Source of the DNA: Saccharomycopsis malanga | Taxonomy: Eukaryota > Ascomycota > Saccharomycetes > Ascoideales > Saccharomycopsidaceae | NCBI GenBank assembly: GCA_004014935.1 | Contig: CP025325.1 | Coordinates: 1,736,001-1,800,000, forward strand | Direction of reading: 5' to 3' | DNA: 64,000 nucleotides | Shown here: one piece after another, positions 41,537 through 52,167 of the stretch | Position numbering within the stretch: the stretch's first letter is position 1 | How the letters are laid out: each line of letters starts with the position of its first letter | The notes under the pieces: generated by a model | Database searches by the model: none | Seen by the model: only the letters and a program-made list of their open reading frames with translations | What the model was told of the DNA's origin: nothing | Program-made: the position numbers and the translations under genes

Positions 41537-43825
41537 ATGGCTTATCCAAAGAAGGCCGGCCTTAGTGGAGGTTTTAAAAAAAGCAAAAAGAGAGGGTTCT
41601 CTAACGGACATAAGCGTTTTTCCAATACTGACGAAGAATTTTCAGTAAATACTAAAAAATCAAGACAAAATGGTGTAAATAAACATGGAAGAAGGCAACT
41701 TCGTGAAATTACTAAGGTTGGTCGTCGGGCTCCACAAACTGAAGAAGACATAGAGGAAGTGGAGGAAGTTGACGAAGAACAATTGGAAGACAATGAAAAT
41801 CAGAATGGATCTGGGGCAGATGGAACAAATGATTACAGACAGGCGTACAACGCTCTCATGGTTCTTTTAAAACCTGGCGAGGAAGAAGAAGGTTTGAAGA
41901 AGCAGCACAAGAAGAAAACAAAGGATGTAGGGGAGGATCATGAGCAAATGGAGTTTGATATAGAGGAGGAAGATGAAGCCGCTGAGCTTGATCAAACGAA
42001 AAAAGAGGATCTTGAAGACGAGCAGGAAATGTATGAAGATGAAGATGGAGATGATAGTGACAATGAAGAAGGGTCTAAAGGACCTGGAAATTCATTTGAG
42101 TATCATTTTGCATCTCCAGCAGAAAAGACACTTGAAGATGCTGAGAATTTAATGAGTAAGGAACCGAAAACCAAATGGGTTGCTAAGAGACAAAATATTG
42201 CTGGTTACAGTATAAACGAACAAGTGCCACCTAACGGTCTTCAATTAGGAGGTTTTGGAGATGATGAATACAGGATGAGTTCAAATTTTACTACATACCA
42301 TGTTAAATCGAAGATTCTTAATGCGTTCACAGACAAATACCCATCGCTTACATTATCACAAAAGCTCATTGCTGAGCCGGTGTTACAGTACAAGGACATG
42401 GTGTTTCCATACCAAGATTATGCGAACGAGTCTTCTGTAAGAGATATGTACGTTCTTCATTGTACAAACCATATTTTGAAGACCAGAGACCGTATTTTGA
42501 AGAACAACATGAAGCTTTCCAGCTTCAAAGAGTCTTTAGAAAGCGGTGCTGCAGATGTAAGCGAGGAACCAGAGCTCCGTGATCAGAGTTTCAACCGTCC
42601 TAAAGTGCTCATCTTGTTGCCTACGCGGCATTCATGTTATCAGGTAGTGGAAAAGATCATTGAGACGTCTCAGTTGACTACTGTTGAGAACAAGAGAAAG
42701 TTTACAGGTCAATTTCATTCGGATGCAGAGGTTCCAGAGTACAAGCCTGAGGATTTCAAGTATTTGTTCAATGGAAACAGTAATGATTTCTTCTGCTTAG
42801 GGGTAAAGTTCACCAGAAAAACATTGAAATTGTATTCTGCATTTAACCAGTCTGATGTGATTTTGGCATCTCCATTGGGATTGAAAAGTATTTTGGAAAA
42901 AAAGGAGAAAAACAAGAAAAACAAAGAGTTTCTCAGTTCTATTGAGATTTTAATAGTAGACCAAGCCAACTCTTTGCAATATCAGAACTGGGCAAACGTA
43001 TCGTATATCATTAAACATGTAAACAAAATTCCTGAGGATTATTCTGATGACTTGGATTTCAGCAGAATAAGAATGTGGGCGATCAATAATCAGTTTAAAT
43101 ATTTGAGACAGAACTTGGTGTTTTGCAAGTTTCCAACTCCAGAAATTAACAATTTGATAAACAATGCCCATTCTCTCAATTTATCAGGCAAGGTAAAGTT
43201 CAAAAAGTTGTTTGGAAAGGGCCAGACCGGACCAGCAATTGACAAGATTGTGTTTGGGGTAAAACAGACCTTTCAACGGTTTTTCTCTGAATTGCCAATG
43301 AGTGACCCTGATTCTAGATTCAACTTTTTCAAGACTAATATTGTTCCACAGTTAAACGAGCAAAGTGAAGACAGAGAAGAAGGCGGAACTTTGGTTTATG
43401 TGCCAGATTATAGCGATTATCTTCGGGTGAAAAATTATCTCCGTTTCGAAACGTCAATCAACTTCTGTTCCATTGATGAATACAGCTCCCAGGCTAAGCT
43501 CGCAAGATACCGTGATGGGTTCAGTAGAAACAAATACAAGGTGATGCTTTATACCGAGAGATTGCATCATTATAACCGATTTGAGATCCGGGGAGTGAAG
43601 AACGTAGTGTTTTATAAACTTTCTGCGGACGAAAGCTATTATGCTGAAGTAGTATTAAGATTTTTGGGCCATTCTCTCATGAAAGAAATTATCAAGGACA
43701 TACGTCTTTCTTCAGTAAAGGTGATGTTTTCCCAATGGGATGCTCCATCGTTAGAACGGGTGGTGGGCCAGGAGAAAGTGCCTTTGTTATGCTTTGGGAC
43801 TAACGAGATCTACGAGTTTAAATAG
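41537..43825 (+). CDS. UTP25: SSU processome component Utp25
   Basis: A 762-residue nucleolar protein of the small-subunit processome, needed for 18S rRNA maturation. The basic N-terminus (KKSKKRGFSNGHKRF) is followed by an acidic stretch (about 70-190). The conserved Utp25/DEF core follows: LHCTNHILKTRDRILKNN, RPKVLILLPTRHSCYQVVEKII, FKYLFNGNSNDFFCLGVKFTRKTLKLYS, SDVILASPLGLKSIL, FSRIRMWAINNQ, YIPDYSDYLRVKNYL-like block, KVMLYTERLHHYNRFEIRGVKNVVFYKL, and the ending EIYEFK. The fold is related to DEAD-box helicases but has no Walker motifs, as is normal here. Confidence 0.96.
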   Translation: MAYPKKAGLSGGFKKSKKRGFSNGHKRFSNTDEEFSVNTKKSRQNGVNKHGRRQLREITKVGRRAPQTEEDIEEVEEVDEEQLEDNENQNGSGADGTNDYRQAYNALMVLLKPGEEEEGLKKQHKKKTKDVGEDHEQMEFDIEEEDEAAELDQTKKEDLEDEQEMYEDEDGDDSDNEEGSKGPGNSFEYHFASPAEKTLEDAENLMSKEPKTKWVAKRQNIAGYSINEQVPPNGLQLGGFGDDEYRMSSNFTTYHVKSKILNAFTDKYPSLTLSQKLIAEPVLQYKDMVFPYQDYANESSVRDMYVLHCTNHILKTRDRILKNNMKLSSFKESLESGAADVSEEPELRDQSFNRPKVLILLPTRHSCYQVVEKIIETSQLTTVENKRKFTGQFHSDAEVPEYKPEDFKYLFNGNSNDFFCLGVKFTRKTLKLYSAFNQSDVILASPLGLKSILEKKEKNKKNKEFLSSIEILIVDQANSLQYQNWANVSYIIKHVNKIPEDYSDDLDFSRIRMWAINNQFKYLRQNLVFCKFPTPEINNLINNAHSLNLSGKVKFKKLFGKGQTGPAIDKIVFGVKQTFQRFFSELPMSDPDSRFNFFKTNIVPQLNEQSEDREEGGTLVYVPDYSDYLRVKNYLRFETSINFCSIDEYSSQAKLARYRDGFSRNKYKVMLYTERLHHYNRFEIRGVKNVVFYKLSADESYYAEVVLRFLGHSLMKEIIKDIRLSSVKVMFSQWDAPSLERVVGQEKVPLLCFGTNEIYEFK

Positions 43826-43994
43826 GCATATAGGTTCTGATCATACATATTTCTATAATAAGATTTTTATGGATGTATTTTTCACATTGTATAAGAAATG
43901 TGGATTTCATTTAGGGAAAATATATCATTTGTGAGATTGTAGTGTTGTCTGTTTACGTTTGAAGGTTTCTATAAATTCTATCACAAAAAATCGA

Positions 43995-44240
43995 GGGCGC
44001 TGGGACGGATGGCTTAGTGGCTAGTATTCTCAGAGAAGAGAAACAAAGACCTGGTAGGATAGTTTAAGGGCTAGTACTCTCGAAAAAGAAAAAAGACTTA
44101 ACAGGGTGAGCAGATTATAATGACAGGGAGATGGTTGGGTTTTCCCCATTGGGTTTTACCAAGTCCCTTTAGACATAGCGCGTATATACGAAACCTGATC
44201 TTTACTGGGCGCATGATATAAGAAATCATTTAATTACTTA
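43995..44240 (+). mobile_element. SINE-like repeat copy S4 (B-box region deleted)
   Basis: Plus-strand copy with a well-kept head: GGCGCTGGGACGGATGG, A-box TGGCTTAGTGG, then two tandem versions of the TCTCAGAGAAGAG...AAAGACCTGG unit. The region with the B-box and the front of the body is missing. It resumes at TGAGCAGATTATAATGACAG and runs through TTGGGTTTTACCAAGTCCC, CGCGTATATACGAA and TTTACTGGGCGCATGATATA. It starts 170 bp downstream of UTP25, in the same orientation. Confidence 0.78.
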
Positions 44241-45094
44241 TCATCAAGATATAATTGAAACATTAGTTAGGGGTACATGACCATCAAGACATAATTGAAC
44301 ATCAACAAGAAATACAGCTGTGTAGCAAGAAAGACGTAATATTCAAAAAAAATTCGTTAAAAAAACAGCTATAGTACATAAAAGAACAACAATCAGGAAG
44401 TCAAATGGGAAATGGCCATTATTATGCAACAGATAGAGATGTATGGGCTCAAGCGCTCACCAATCCGGGCAAATCTCCAAAACACACCAAGAACGCCGCT
44501 TCTATTCTTGTCAAGAATGGTGGGAATTGCTGAGTGGACATATGTCGACGTGCAAATCAATAGAAGAATCACTTGCAAAAGCGACTGAAAGTTGAAGAGT
44601 GCAGACTGAACCAGTTAGTAAAAAAAATGAGATTAAATAATACAAGACTGAGACATACCATGATCTATTTTGAGAAGTGGTTGCAGACGATGTTCAATTC
44701 TTATACATTGATCTCTCCTCACTCAAACATCTTAGTATTACTTGAACATTTGGCAATACCTCCCGGGTGTATACACCCCATAATCATAGGACTATTACCC
44801 GGATAGACATTATGAGCCCTTCGGCGGATCCCGGGAACTGGTTTCGTCATTGCAAAATGCATTAAACTTTCATGACACTGTACAGGGCTCGTGACGCCAG
44901 ATTATTAACGGATGGACAACATGGTGTTCTAGAACTATTTGCAACAAGAGTTATCATTAGAATATAATACTATAGTCATTCATAGCACTACTTACTTTTT
45001 CTATTGCACAATTTCATTTGTCCCGGTAAAAGTAATAAAACAGTTTCCAAAGTTTATATAACAGTCTATCCACGTGACGGCTCACCCGCCACAA

Positions 45095-45129
45095 CCCCAG
45101 ATTTTCCCGCCATGTTTCATTGCCCCCAG
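45095..45129. promoter_or_regulatory. Two Mig1-like sites upstream of REG1
   Basis: CCCCAG followed by ATTTT (45095-45105) and CCCCAG followed by AAAT (45124-45133) match the Mig1 consensus, SYGGGG with a flanking AT tract, on the opposite strand. They are about 0.8 kb before the REG1 ATG inside a GC-rich island. Mig1 represses genes in glucose, and Reg1 acts upstream of Mig1, so feedback is possible but unproven. Confidence 0.45.
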
Positions 45130-45903
45130 AAATCGAGCCGAGCGCCCAGCCATAGTTAACGAAAAGAAAAAACGCCTAAAAAACCTGCAGAATCGAGCCC
45201 CGAGCCGCGGGAGGTCCCATGATTTCACCAATTTGGGCCACGGAAAAAATAGTAGTAAAAGGCAGGAAAATGGAGAAAAACCCATACTTGTTTATATATA
45301 GTGCGCTATATTCACTTAAGTCAGTTCCTACCTCTTTTTTGCCCCCACCAGGCTTATACTATACGTGGCTTGCCTACTGTTATTTTTCTACATTCCTGTC
45401 CCTGCGAAGGTAGTTTAGTGCATATATCACGTACTGTTGCTACGTATAATTTGACGTATAAGCGTCCGTCATCATCGCAACCCAGGTATAGAATACCGTC
45501 AGTTGAGTTATAGCACTATATAAACAAGTGCCACCCCAATTGCTTTGCGAGACACATACAGCGGTGTAGAAGAACAAGCAAAGTCCGGTCAAAGTGCTTT
45601 GCTAAATAAAGCTTGGCTACAGAAGCTTCAAGGCATAACATTGACTCATCACAACCAACCGAATATTCATACATTCAAGGATAGTATACTTTAGTTGTCA
45701 TACAATCAGTCACCATACCTTTGAGCAGTTGAAAGTGGTTAAATATCTGACATCAGCTTTTGTGTGGGGAACTTGTATTTGCTTTATTAATATTAGTATT
45801 CAGCTGTTTTGACAAACTATAGTATATACTTATTACCAACTTTTAGATTTCGTACCATTAATCACACTATTATCTAATAGGGTCAATACTGAAACCCTCA
45901 ACC

Positions 45904-48900
45904 ATGCCGTCAACTAATAATCTTGCTGCGTTTTTCCAGGCGAGCAAGAACAGTGCTGCTGATGACCAGGAATACGATGACCATGAGCGTACCTTAAACT
46001 TGTTTGGCCTCAATCCAAGTAGGTCGAATGCTGTCGATAGCGACGATTTAGAGCATTTTGAAAACTCTACGTACAAACTCAAAAGAACAAGATCGGTTGG
46101 ATTGTTAGATAGTTTTATTACTCCTACTAAAAAGCTTATTGAGGAGGATTTCAGTCATACCAATCATTTCGCCACCGACCCGTTAAACATAAACCTGTCA
46201 AAGACAAAGTCGCTTTCCATGAAAAACCTCAATCATTTGAATTATCTGATACTCCAGGAGGCTAATAATGACCGGCCATCGACGCCGTCAGCATCTTCCA
46301 AGCCAATCCCAATAACACATGGTATAGCAGACGCTACAAATGAAGATTTCGATGGAGTTGCAACACCTAACAAGCAAAACAATGAGAGTTTAATGTCACT
46401 TTCTCAAAATAGCATTCTGACAGGCGATTCTCCAATTGATTCCACACCTTCTACATATTCTGCAGGGTCAGATAACATTGCTCAGACTGAAATCTATCAG
46501 CCGCATGACGATAACGATATCACGTTTGAGCCTAAGAACAGAGTAGATTATTTCAGCTACGACTGGACAGACCGTGAGATATTGAAGTCTTGGCGATACG
46601 TGGTGGACAGAAAAAGAACGATAGATCATAACGCTAGAGTGGAAAACTCTCGTTTGGAAAATGCCAGCTGGAGAACATGGGCAAGAGCAAAGTATTGTTT
46701 GAAAACCGTCACGCCAGAAAGTATAAACTGGAAGAAAGATATTGATGTGAGTTGGTTGTATGGGCCTAAATGTACTCCGGAAACAGAAAGTGATGTGAGA
46801 AATCATTTGCAAGAAAACAAGTCCAAAAGAGGTCTTACAAATCCAACAGAGTCGCTCATAGCTGGATTTTCTAACGAAGAGATTAATGCTTTTATCGACG
46901 ATGTCAGCGATCGCCATAACCGCACAACTTATGACAATAGTAGTGGCAGTCAGGGTATTTCCCATAACATTGCTCCTGTAAAGCCAATATTGAAACAGCG
47001 TAAAATCAGTGAAAAGATCAATGCCAACACAGATTTGTTCAAGCTCAACATGCTTTCGGGAAGAAATAGATACCAAATGCGAAAACACTTTTCCTCTCCA
47101 GTGATAGAGTCTACGAGCAAATACGATTACGGCAGTTTAGCAGATCACCACTCGTCCTATTCTGTGTCGCCTACTCTTGGAACTGATTCCACAGACAAGA
47201 ACGAGTCTAATAATAGAAATAGAGAAATGTCCCCGATGAATTTGAACGACGCCGAGTTGGATTATCCGGAATCGCTCAATTTAAACGACTCCTCTCCTCA
47301 AAAGGACAGAAACTCGGATCCAGAGGTTGCGTTCAGCACTGACAGCCCTAAAACAGATAAAAACGTGCCCTCAAACATTTCCGATAATAGTTTAGCCAGC
47401 TCTAGTTCGAATAGCACATGGGTTTTAGGCAACCGTGACGAAGAGAAAAAAGAAGAGAAAAAGGACGATGGTAGCTTATTGTTACCACATCATTATACCG
47501 CACAAGAAAAGCCCCAGATACTGCGTTCTCCTAGTACTGCTGGTCAAGACGACGGGACACTTTTGAAGTCAAGTTTTCTTGCTGCTCCAGCTACGCAGTC
47601 AGAGTCAGACGCCAAAAAGTCTAGAAGAATCCATTTCAACACCAATGTGGATCAGTGTAGAATTGTTGATTATTACTCTGACTCTGAGGAGGAAAGAAGA
47701 CATTTTAAAAGAGATGACGAACTGAGCGGTGCTGGTTCAGATAGTAGTGACAATTCAGATAGTGATAGCAGCGACAATGAAGGTGGCTTTGTCTTAAAAG
47801 TGAAAACCAATCCTGAATTGTATAGAAAACTTTCTGCCAATTCTGTAAACACCTCTTCTTCCAGTGCTACAACTGGCTTGCCTCAGATTATTGAAAGATT
47901 GCCACCTGCAAATATCAGGTTCCGTAACGAGGAGTCATCTGAAGAGTCTGAGTTTGAATCCGAAGATGAAGAGTCTTATCCATGGCTTAATAACTATCAA
48001 ATGAACAACCAGTATAATGGTAACTACAATGTTGGGCCATACAATTATGACAATAACGTTTCAAGTATGTTTGGTAAAAGAAATGCCATGTCACACAACG
48101 TCAATACCAATCGAGGCTACGAGTTCTATTATGATTACAACTCGGTGTATGTTCCAGAAGACTTGCTATTGAACAACGAATATCAGGCAAATATGGAAGA
48201 TGTCCCTAAAGACATTGCTCTCGACAGTGGATTGTTCGATTCGGTTGAAGAGAAAAACGATAATCATGACACTTATCCCAACAGTGTTAACAACGACTAT
48301 AGCTACGGAAAGGCAGACGATGAGGACGGCGAAGGGTTTGTCTTGACAGGAGATGAAGCATTAAGCTTGAGTTCTGAAGATACAAACTCTTATTCCGGTC
48401 TCAGTTTCGGGGGTCCGCCTTCCAGTAGAATACACAACTTGAAGAATAAAAAAGCCCCTTCGTTTCAAGATTATACTAATACATCCGCCAATGCTGCCAG
48501 CACCATTGAACAACCAGAGACGCAGCCGCTGTTGACAAAAAAACCATCGTCTGCTAATAACTTGTCGTCCAGCACATTCGGCTCAATGACTAATATCGAT
48601 AACTCTTCAAAAGACTTGACTTTGCTAAGCAAAAACAACTCATTTGCAGGAGCACAGAACCAGCCACAACGCCCAAAATTCTCCTTGCTTCAAAACGATT
48701 CCGATAGCGAGGAAAGTGATGAGGATTTCTTTGATTTCAGTAAACGAAACAATAAACCTGCTTCCACTAGTAGCATCGACAACTCTAACAAAACTAGCAC
48801 CTCTGCTGCAACATCTACCAACACTAACAATACGACTCCTGTTACGACTTCTGCTACGACTTCTACGACTCCCAACTCTTTTTCTCACCCTGCTGCTTCC

Positions 48901-49170
48901 AGTCCCAGCCCTGTTCCAAGCCCTAGCATCACTACAAACAGCTCTGTTGCTGACGGTGACCCCAAGTCCACCTCATTACAACATGCTTCAAAGCCCATAA
49001 ACTTTGGCGAACCTTTGAAAAGAATAAGCTCCGGCAGCTCGAGCTCCATCTTGTCAGACGTCAAAGTTAATGGGTACATCTCAAACCCAGAGAAAAACGT
49101 GAAACCAAACTTGAACAAAAAGTTGAGCGATTTAAGCATAAATAGCGCAGGATTAATCGACAAAAAATAG
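45904..49170 (+). CDS. REG1: PP1 regulatory subunit Reg1
   Basis: A 1088-residue regulatory subunit that directs protein phosphatase Glc7 to Snf1 and keeps glucose repression on. Residues about 207-290 form the fungal Reg1 block (VDYFSYDWTDREILKSWRYVVDRKR, then LENASWRTWARAKYCL and WLYGP). The PP1 docking site RIHF is at 575-578 within SRRIHFNTNVDQCRIVDYYSDSEEE, the hallmark of Reg1. The rest is Ser/Asn/Asp-rich and probably disordered, with a Thr/Ser/Pro-rich stretch near 960-1010. Similar in length to S. cerevisiae Reg1 (1014). The first ATG was used. Confidence 0.92.
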   Translation: MPSTNNLAAFFQASKNSAADDQEYDDHERTLNLFGLNPSRSNAVDSDDLEHFENSTYKLKRTRSVGLLDSFITPTKKLIEEDFSHTNHFATDPLNINLSKTKSLSMKNLNHLNYLILQEANNDRPSTPSASSKPIPITHGIADATNEDFDGVATPNKQNNESLMSLSQNSILTGDSPIDSTPSTYSAGSDNIAQTEIYQPHDDNDITFEPKNRVDYFSYDWTDREILKSWRYVVDRKRTIDHNARVENSRLENASWRTWARAKYCLKTVTPESINWKKDIDVSWLYGPKCTPETESDVRNHLQENKSKRGLTNPTESLIAGFSNEEINAFIDDVSDRHNRTTYDNSSGSQGISHNIAPVKPILKQRKISEKINANTDLFKLNMLSGRNRYQMRKHFSSPVIESTSKYDYGSLADHHSSYSVSPTLGTDSTDKNESNNRNREMSPMNLNDAELDYPESLNLNDSSPQKDRNSDPEVAFSTDSPKTDKNVPSNISDNSLASSSSNSTWVLGNRDEEKKEEKKDDGSLLLPHHYTAQEKPQILRSPSTAGQDDGTLLKSSFLAAPATQSESDAKKSRRIHFNTNVDQCRIVDYYSDSEEERRHFKRDDELSGAGSDSSDNSDSDSSDNEGGFVLKVKTNPELYRKLSANSVNTSSSSATTGLPQIIERLPPANIRFRNEESSEESEFESEDEESYPWLNNYQMNNQYNGNYNVGPYNYDNNVSSMFGKRNAMSHNVNTNRGYEFYYDYNSVYVPEDLLLNNEYQANMEDVPKDIALDSGLFDSVEEKNDNHDTYPNSVNNDYSYGKADDEDGEGFVLTGDEALSLSSEDTNSYSGLSFGGPPSSRIHNLKNKKAPSFQDYTNTSANAASTIEQPETQPLLTKKPSSANNLSSSTFGSMTNIDNSSKDLTLLSKNNSFAGAQNQPQRPKFSLLQNDSDSEESDEDFFDFSKRNNKPASTSSIDNSNKTSTSAATSTNTNNTTPVTTSATTSTTPNSFSHPAASSPSPVPSPSITTNSSVADGDPKSTSLQHASKPINFGEPLKRISSGSSSSILSDVKVNGYISNPEKNVKPNLNKKLSDLSINSAGLIDKK

Positions 49171-49602
49171 TTGTTTTTCTTATTTCTTGCTTTTTTTTCT
49201 ACTCTTATTGTCTTATCTTAAAATTTTTCATATTATCTTTTTATGTTGTATTTTACATATACTACTTGTCCTCATTTTTTTCCTTCCCAAATTTTTTACA
49301 GGCTACAGTTGGTTTTTTGTTAGATGATGTTTTTGGTTTTGTCTTGGTCTAAAGACGAAAAAACTTGTTTGATGTTTACATATTTTACGACCTTTTTTTT
49401 ACAATCTTTGCAAATAAAATTATGTGATTATGTTAATACAACACGGCGCATATTGTAGGTAAGTATATCATGAGTATTATAGCAGTTAAGAAGAGAGTGC
49501 ATGGACAATTTTTCATGAACATAATACATATAAATTGTGAACAAATAATTATTATCAAGAAGACAAAAAGATTAGACAAATAATATAATGATTGATAGCG
49601 GT
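49171..49602. other. Convergent intergenic region
   Basis: A 432-bp AT-rich spacer between the convergent REG1 and 49603-51759 genes, with poly(T) tracts and terminator-like AT runs. Nothing else seen. Confidence 0.6.
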
Positions 49603-51759
49603 TTATTTTTGGGCTAGATAGTGTTTTCTTTCCCGTTTTCTTTTACTCATATGGCTTACTGCTACTGACACAGTGGTATCAATGCTACTATTGGTGGTAT
49701 TCCTGTATGCTTGATAGAACGTGCTGGCAAAATAGGGGCTTTCTGAAAGATCAATATCTTGGATACTATAAGCTTCATAAAAATTACCTTTCCGGTTATC
49801 ACAGTGACAATCACACCAACAATCAACCTGGTTCTCGTAGATTTTGAAAAGCTCTTTTAAATGCATTACAACTTCTTCCGATTTCCAAGTAGTTTCTGCA
49901 GATGGCTTGAAGAACAATAATTGAACATGATTTAAGATTCTACCTTTTTTGGTTGGGCAATCGCATTTGCAGAAACAGTCATCCTGAAACTCTTCCAAAA
50001 CCACATCTTCAACTTCAATGATTGCTTGAAGAACCAACTGGATACCTTCGAGTCCTGCTTCTGTCAATCTATGGATCAACACCAATAAGGTTTTCAAGAT
50101 TAGAAGCGCTTCTTCTCCAAGCATAGCCACAAGTTGGAGAAGAAAATGAATCCCTTTATGTTTACCTTCATTGATATGGCATAAGATATTTATAATCTCT
50201 GCAATTGCATGTCCTTTTTCTTTGTCAATTTTTTCAAATAAGCCCTTTATGTACTTTTTGATTTGGTCTAATTTGTCACAATCGCCTTCATAAGTGTCAT
50301 GTTTATCCCAGTCATCCCAATCAATGCAGTCATCTTTACTGTCATAGAATGTGTATTGCTTCCAGTTGTTTTTGTTTTCTTCTGTCCATTTTTTCAAGCT
50401 TGGAAAAACACCATCGTCTTCTTTGATCATATATGGTAACAATTCATCTGGTATTTCTTTTTCTTTTTGAAGCTTTTTTGTTTTTTTATTCTTTGCTGCA
50501 TTCTTGTTGGTATTAACTGGTTTTTTACTTTGCCGATTAATAATCTTGATATTAGATTTTAATTGTTTATCACCATTATCTGCATTTTTCTTATCATTTT
50601 CCTTCTTTTTATTATCTTTAGAGGTCTTCTTCTTTGTTTCTTCTAAAGACTGGATTGTCTTTTGCAAGTTTTCTTTCTTCTGTTTTTTGGTTTGAGGCAA
50701 TTTTCTTGGCGAGGAGTTATTTATATCATAAGATGAAAACTCATGATGCACTTTCTCCAACTGCTGTTCATGCTCTTGTTGCTGAATCCTCGTTTCATTA
50801 ATATCTCTTTTAGAAGGAATATAATGAGCTGGATATGGCACAGACTGGCGCTGGGGAGCGTCAATATTGTTCATTTCCTTCTCACCTGTAGTTTGACTTA
50901 GCTTATCCTGGTTGATAGCTTCAAGCTCTGTGTCATTGAAAAAATTGATAACGATATTATTGAAATCATTATTGGAAGGCTCGATCAAATCATCTGGATT
51001 TTGGGGATTGCAGTCCTCAATGCTGTCGTCATGAGCTTCAGTTTCTAGCAATTCAGAGTATTCATAATCATAGCTGTCTTGACTATTTCCATTGATGTCG
51101 TACAAGTAAGGGTTTTTAACCGGCTGAACTAAACCAGTGGTGTATGATTTACTGGAAGAAAGGTCATAAGTGGTGGGTTGCTCCTCGTAGGTGCTAGAAT
51201 AAGTATAAATATCATCAACTGTTTCTGTAAACCAGTCATCAACTGGTTCGTTATAATAAGCACTTTTATTCGGATTACGGACAGTTTCAGGCACCTCAAA
51301 TCTTTCATCAGGGCTCGCAATAGATGAGCTAGCAGAGAAGCTTGTCAGTGAAGAGTAGATTGTGCTTTTGACGGTAGTCGAAGGCGAAATTGTGCTGAAA
51401 AATGTTGAAACAGTAGCTGAAGGAGTTAGGGTTGGACGAGATCCAGGAAGCCCTTGGTAATAATTCTCAATGAAATCATTGACAAACTTTATTTTCTCAG
51501 CTTCACTATAGTCTTGTTCCGTTTCTGGTTCCGTTTCGGTTGGAATCTGCTCCATATTGTCGTTATTGTCCACTGGAATCTGCACTGTTTCTTTTCCACT
51601 GGTATTGAGATCAACTTGGTTTTCGACGGAATCATGCTTCCTATGGAATAAACTCTGTAGTTTAGAGCGCCAGCCACCTCCTTCAGAAGAGAAAAAGCTT
51701 GCGCGGCAATAATGGGCTATCAAAAGCCCATAAATGAAGTATAAGATTGACAATCTCAT
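49603..51759 (-). CDS. Predicted secreted protein with paired CxCxCxC motifs
   Basis: A 718-residue protein of unrecognised family. The first ATG (51759) opens a classic signal peptide (MRLSILYFIYGLLIAHYC). Residues 20-330 are acidic and Ser/Thr/Asn/Tyr-rich, as in secreted or wall proteins. A possible Kex2 site KR lies in IPSKRDINETR. A Lys/Asn-rich low-complexity stretch follows (about 375-440). The last 250 residues look folded: DDCIDWDDWDKHDTYEGDCD, long amphipathic helices, then CFCKCDC at 595-601 and CWCDCHC at 647-653, ending in a basic KRKRERK tail. The dense alternating Cys/Asp motifs suggest metal binding or disulfide cross-linking. No GPI site was seen. Function unknown. Confidence 0.75.
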   Translation of the reverse strand: MRLSILYFIYGLLIAHYCRASFFSSEGGGWRSKLQSLFHRKHDSVENQVDLNTSGKETVQIPVDNNDNMEQIPTETEPETEQDYSEAEKIKFVNDFIENYYQGLPGSRPTLTPSATVSTFFSTISPSTTVKSTIYSSLTSFSASSSIASPDERFEVPETVRNPNKSAYYNEPVDDWFTETVDDIYTYSSTYEEQPTTYDLSSSKSYTTGLVQPVKNPYLYDINGNSQDSYDYEYSELLETEAHDDSIEDCNPQNPDDLIEPSNNDFNNIVINFFNDTELEAINQDKLSQTTGEKEMNNIDAPQRQSVPYPAHYIPSKRDINETRIQQQEHEQQLEKVHHEFSSYDINNSSPRKLPQTKKQKKENLQKTIQSLEETKKKTSKDNKKKENDKKNADNGDKQLKSNIKIINRQSKKPVNTNKNAAKNKKTKKLQKEKEIPDELLPYMIKEDDGVFPSLKKWTEENKNNWKQYTFYDSKDDCIDWDDWDKHDTYEGDCDKLDQIKKYIKGLFEKIDKEKGHAIAEIINILCHINEGKHKGIHFLLQLVAMLGEEALLILKTLLVLIHRLTEAGLEGIQLVLQAIIEVEDVVLEEFQDDCFCKCDCPTKKGRILNHVQLLFFKPSAETTWKSEEVVMHLKELFKIYENQVDCWCDCHCDNRKGNFYEAYSIQDIDLSESPYFASTFYQAYRNTTNSSIDTTVSVAVSHMSKRKRERKHYLAQK

Positions 51760-52100
51760 AATAGGATCAATGGATTTCAATGGCCAAACCTGCTTCGTAT
51801 TAGTCAAAACATTTCAATCAGCATGCATCAAATAGAATATATTCTATTATACATTTACGCCTAGACAAGAATAATGGTTAGACGATAGAGAATCCACAAA
51901 GAGATTAAAAGCAGTGTAATTGCATGCATACATATCGATTTCCCCAACATGCATAATCGACCATTATCACCACTTTTTCCTGAACACCCGATGGATTAGA
52001 AAGTAAGCACTAGACTTGGTCTAGGTGTTTCAGACAGTTGCACTTTCCTGTGAATTCGCGTTCAGCATCGTAAAATGCAGCCAGTAAAAGTGTCCTGATG

Positions 52101-52111
52101 GGAATCGAACC
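52101..52111 (-). promoter_or_regulatory. Pol III B-box in S5
   Basis: GGTTCGATTCC is a perfect match to the tRNA B-box consensus (GGTTCGANTCC), at the T-arm position of the tRNA-like unit. Confidence 0.8.
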
Positions 52112-52156
52112 CATGTTCCTGTTAGATCTTGTTTTTCTCTTCTGAGAGAGCAGCGA

Positions 52157-52167
52157 CCACTGAGCCA
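52157..52167 (-). promoter_or_regulatory. Pol III A-box in S5
   Basis: TGGCTCAGTGG is a perfect tRNA-type A-box (TRGYNNARNGG), 45 nt upstream of the B-box, within the range seen for tRNAs with a long variable arm. Confidence 0.75.

Larger units (their letters stand above)
43826..45903. other. Long intergenic region UTP25-REG1
   Basis: This 2.1 kb stretch holds the UTP25 3' flank, SINE-like copy S4 (43995-44240) and a long REG1 upstream region. GC-rich islands lie at 44750-44860 and 45060-45240, the second with CACGTG and two Mig1-like sites. Short ORFs between 44390 and 45510 have no protein-like features. The length suggests a complex promoter or a long 5' leader for REG1. Confidence 0.6.

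Noticed and set aside
44390-45510. Short ORFs between repeat S4 and REG1
   Set aside because: All are 60-77 codons, mutually overlapping and without motifs; they lie in a promoter-like region.
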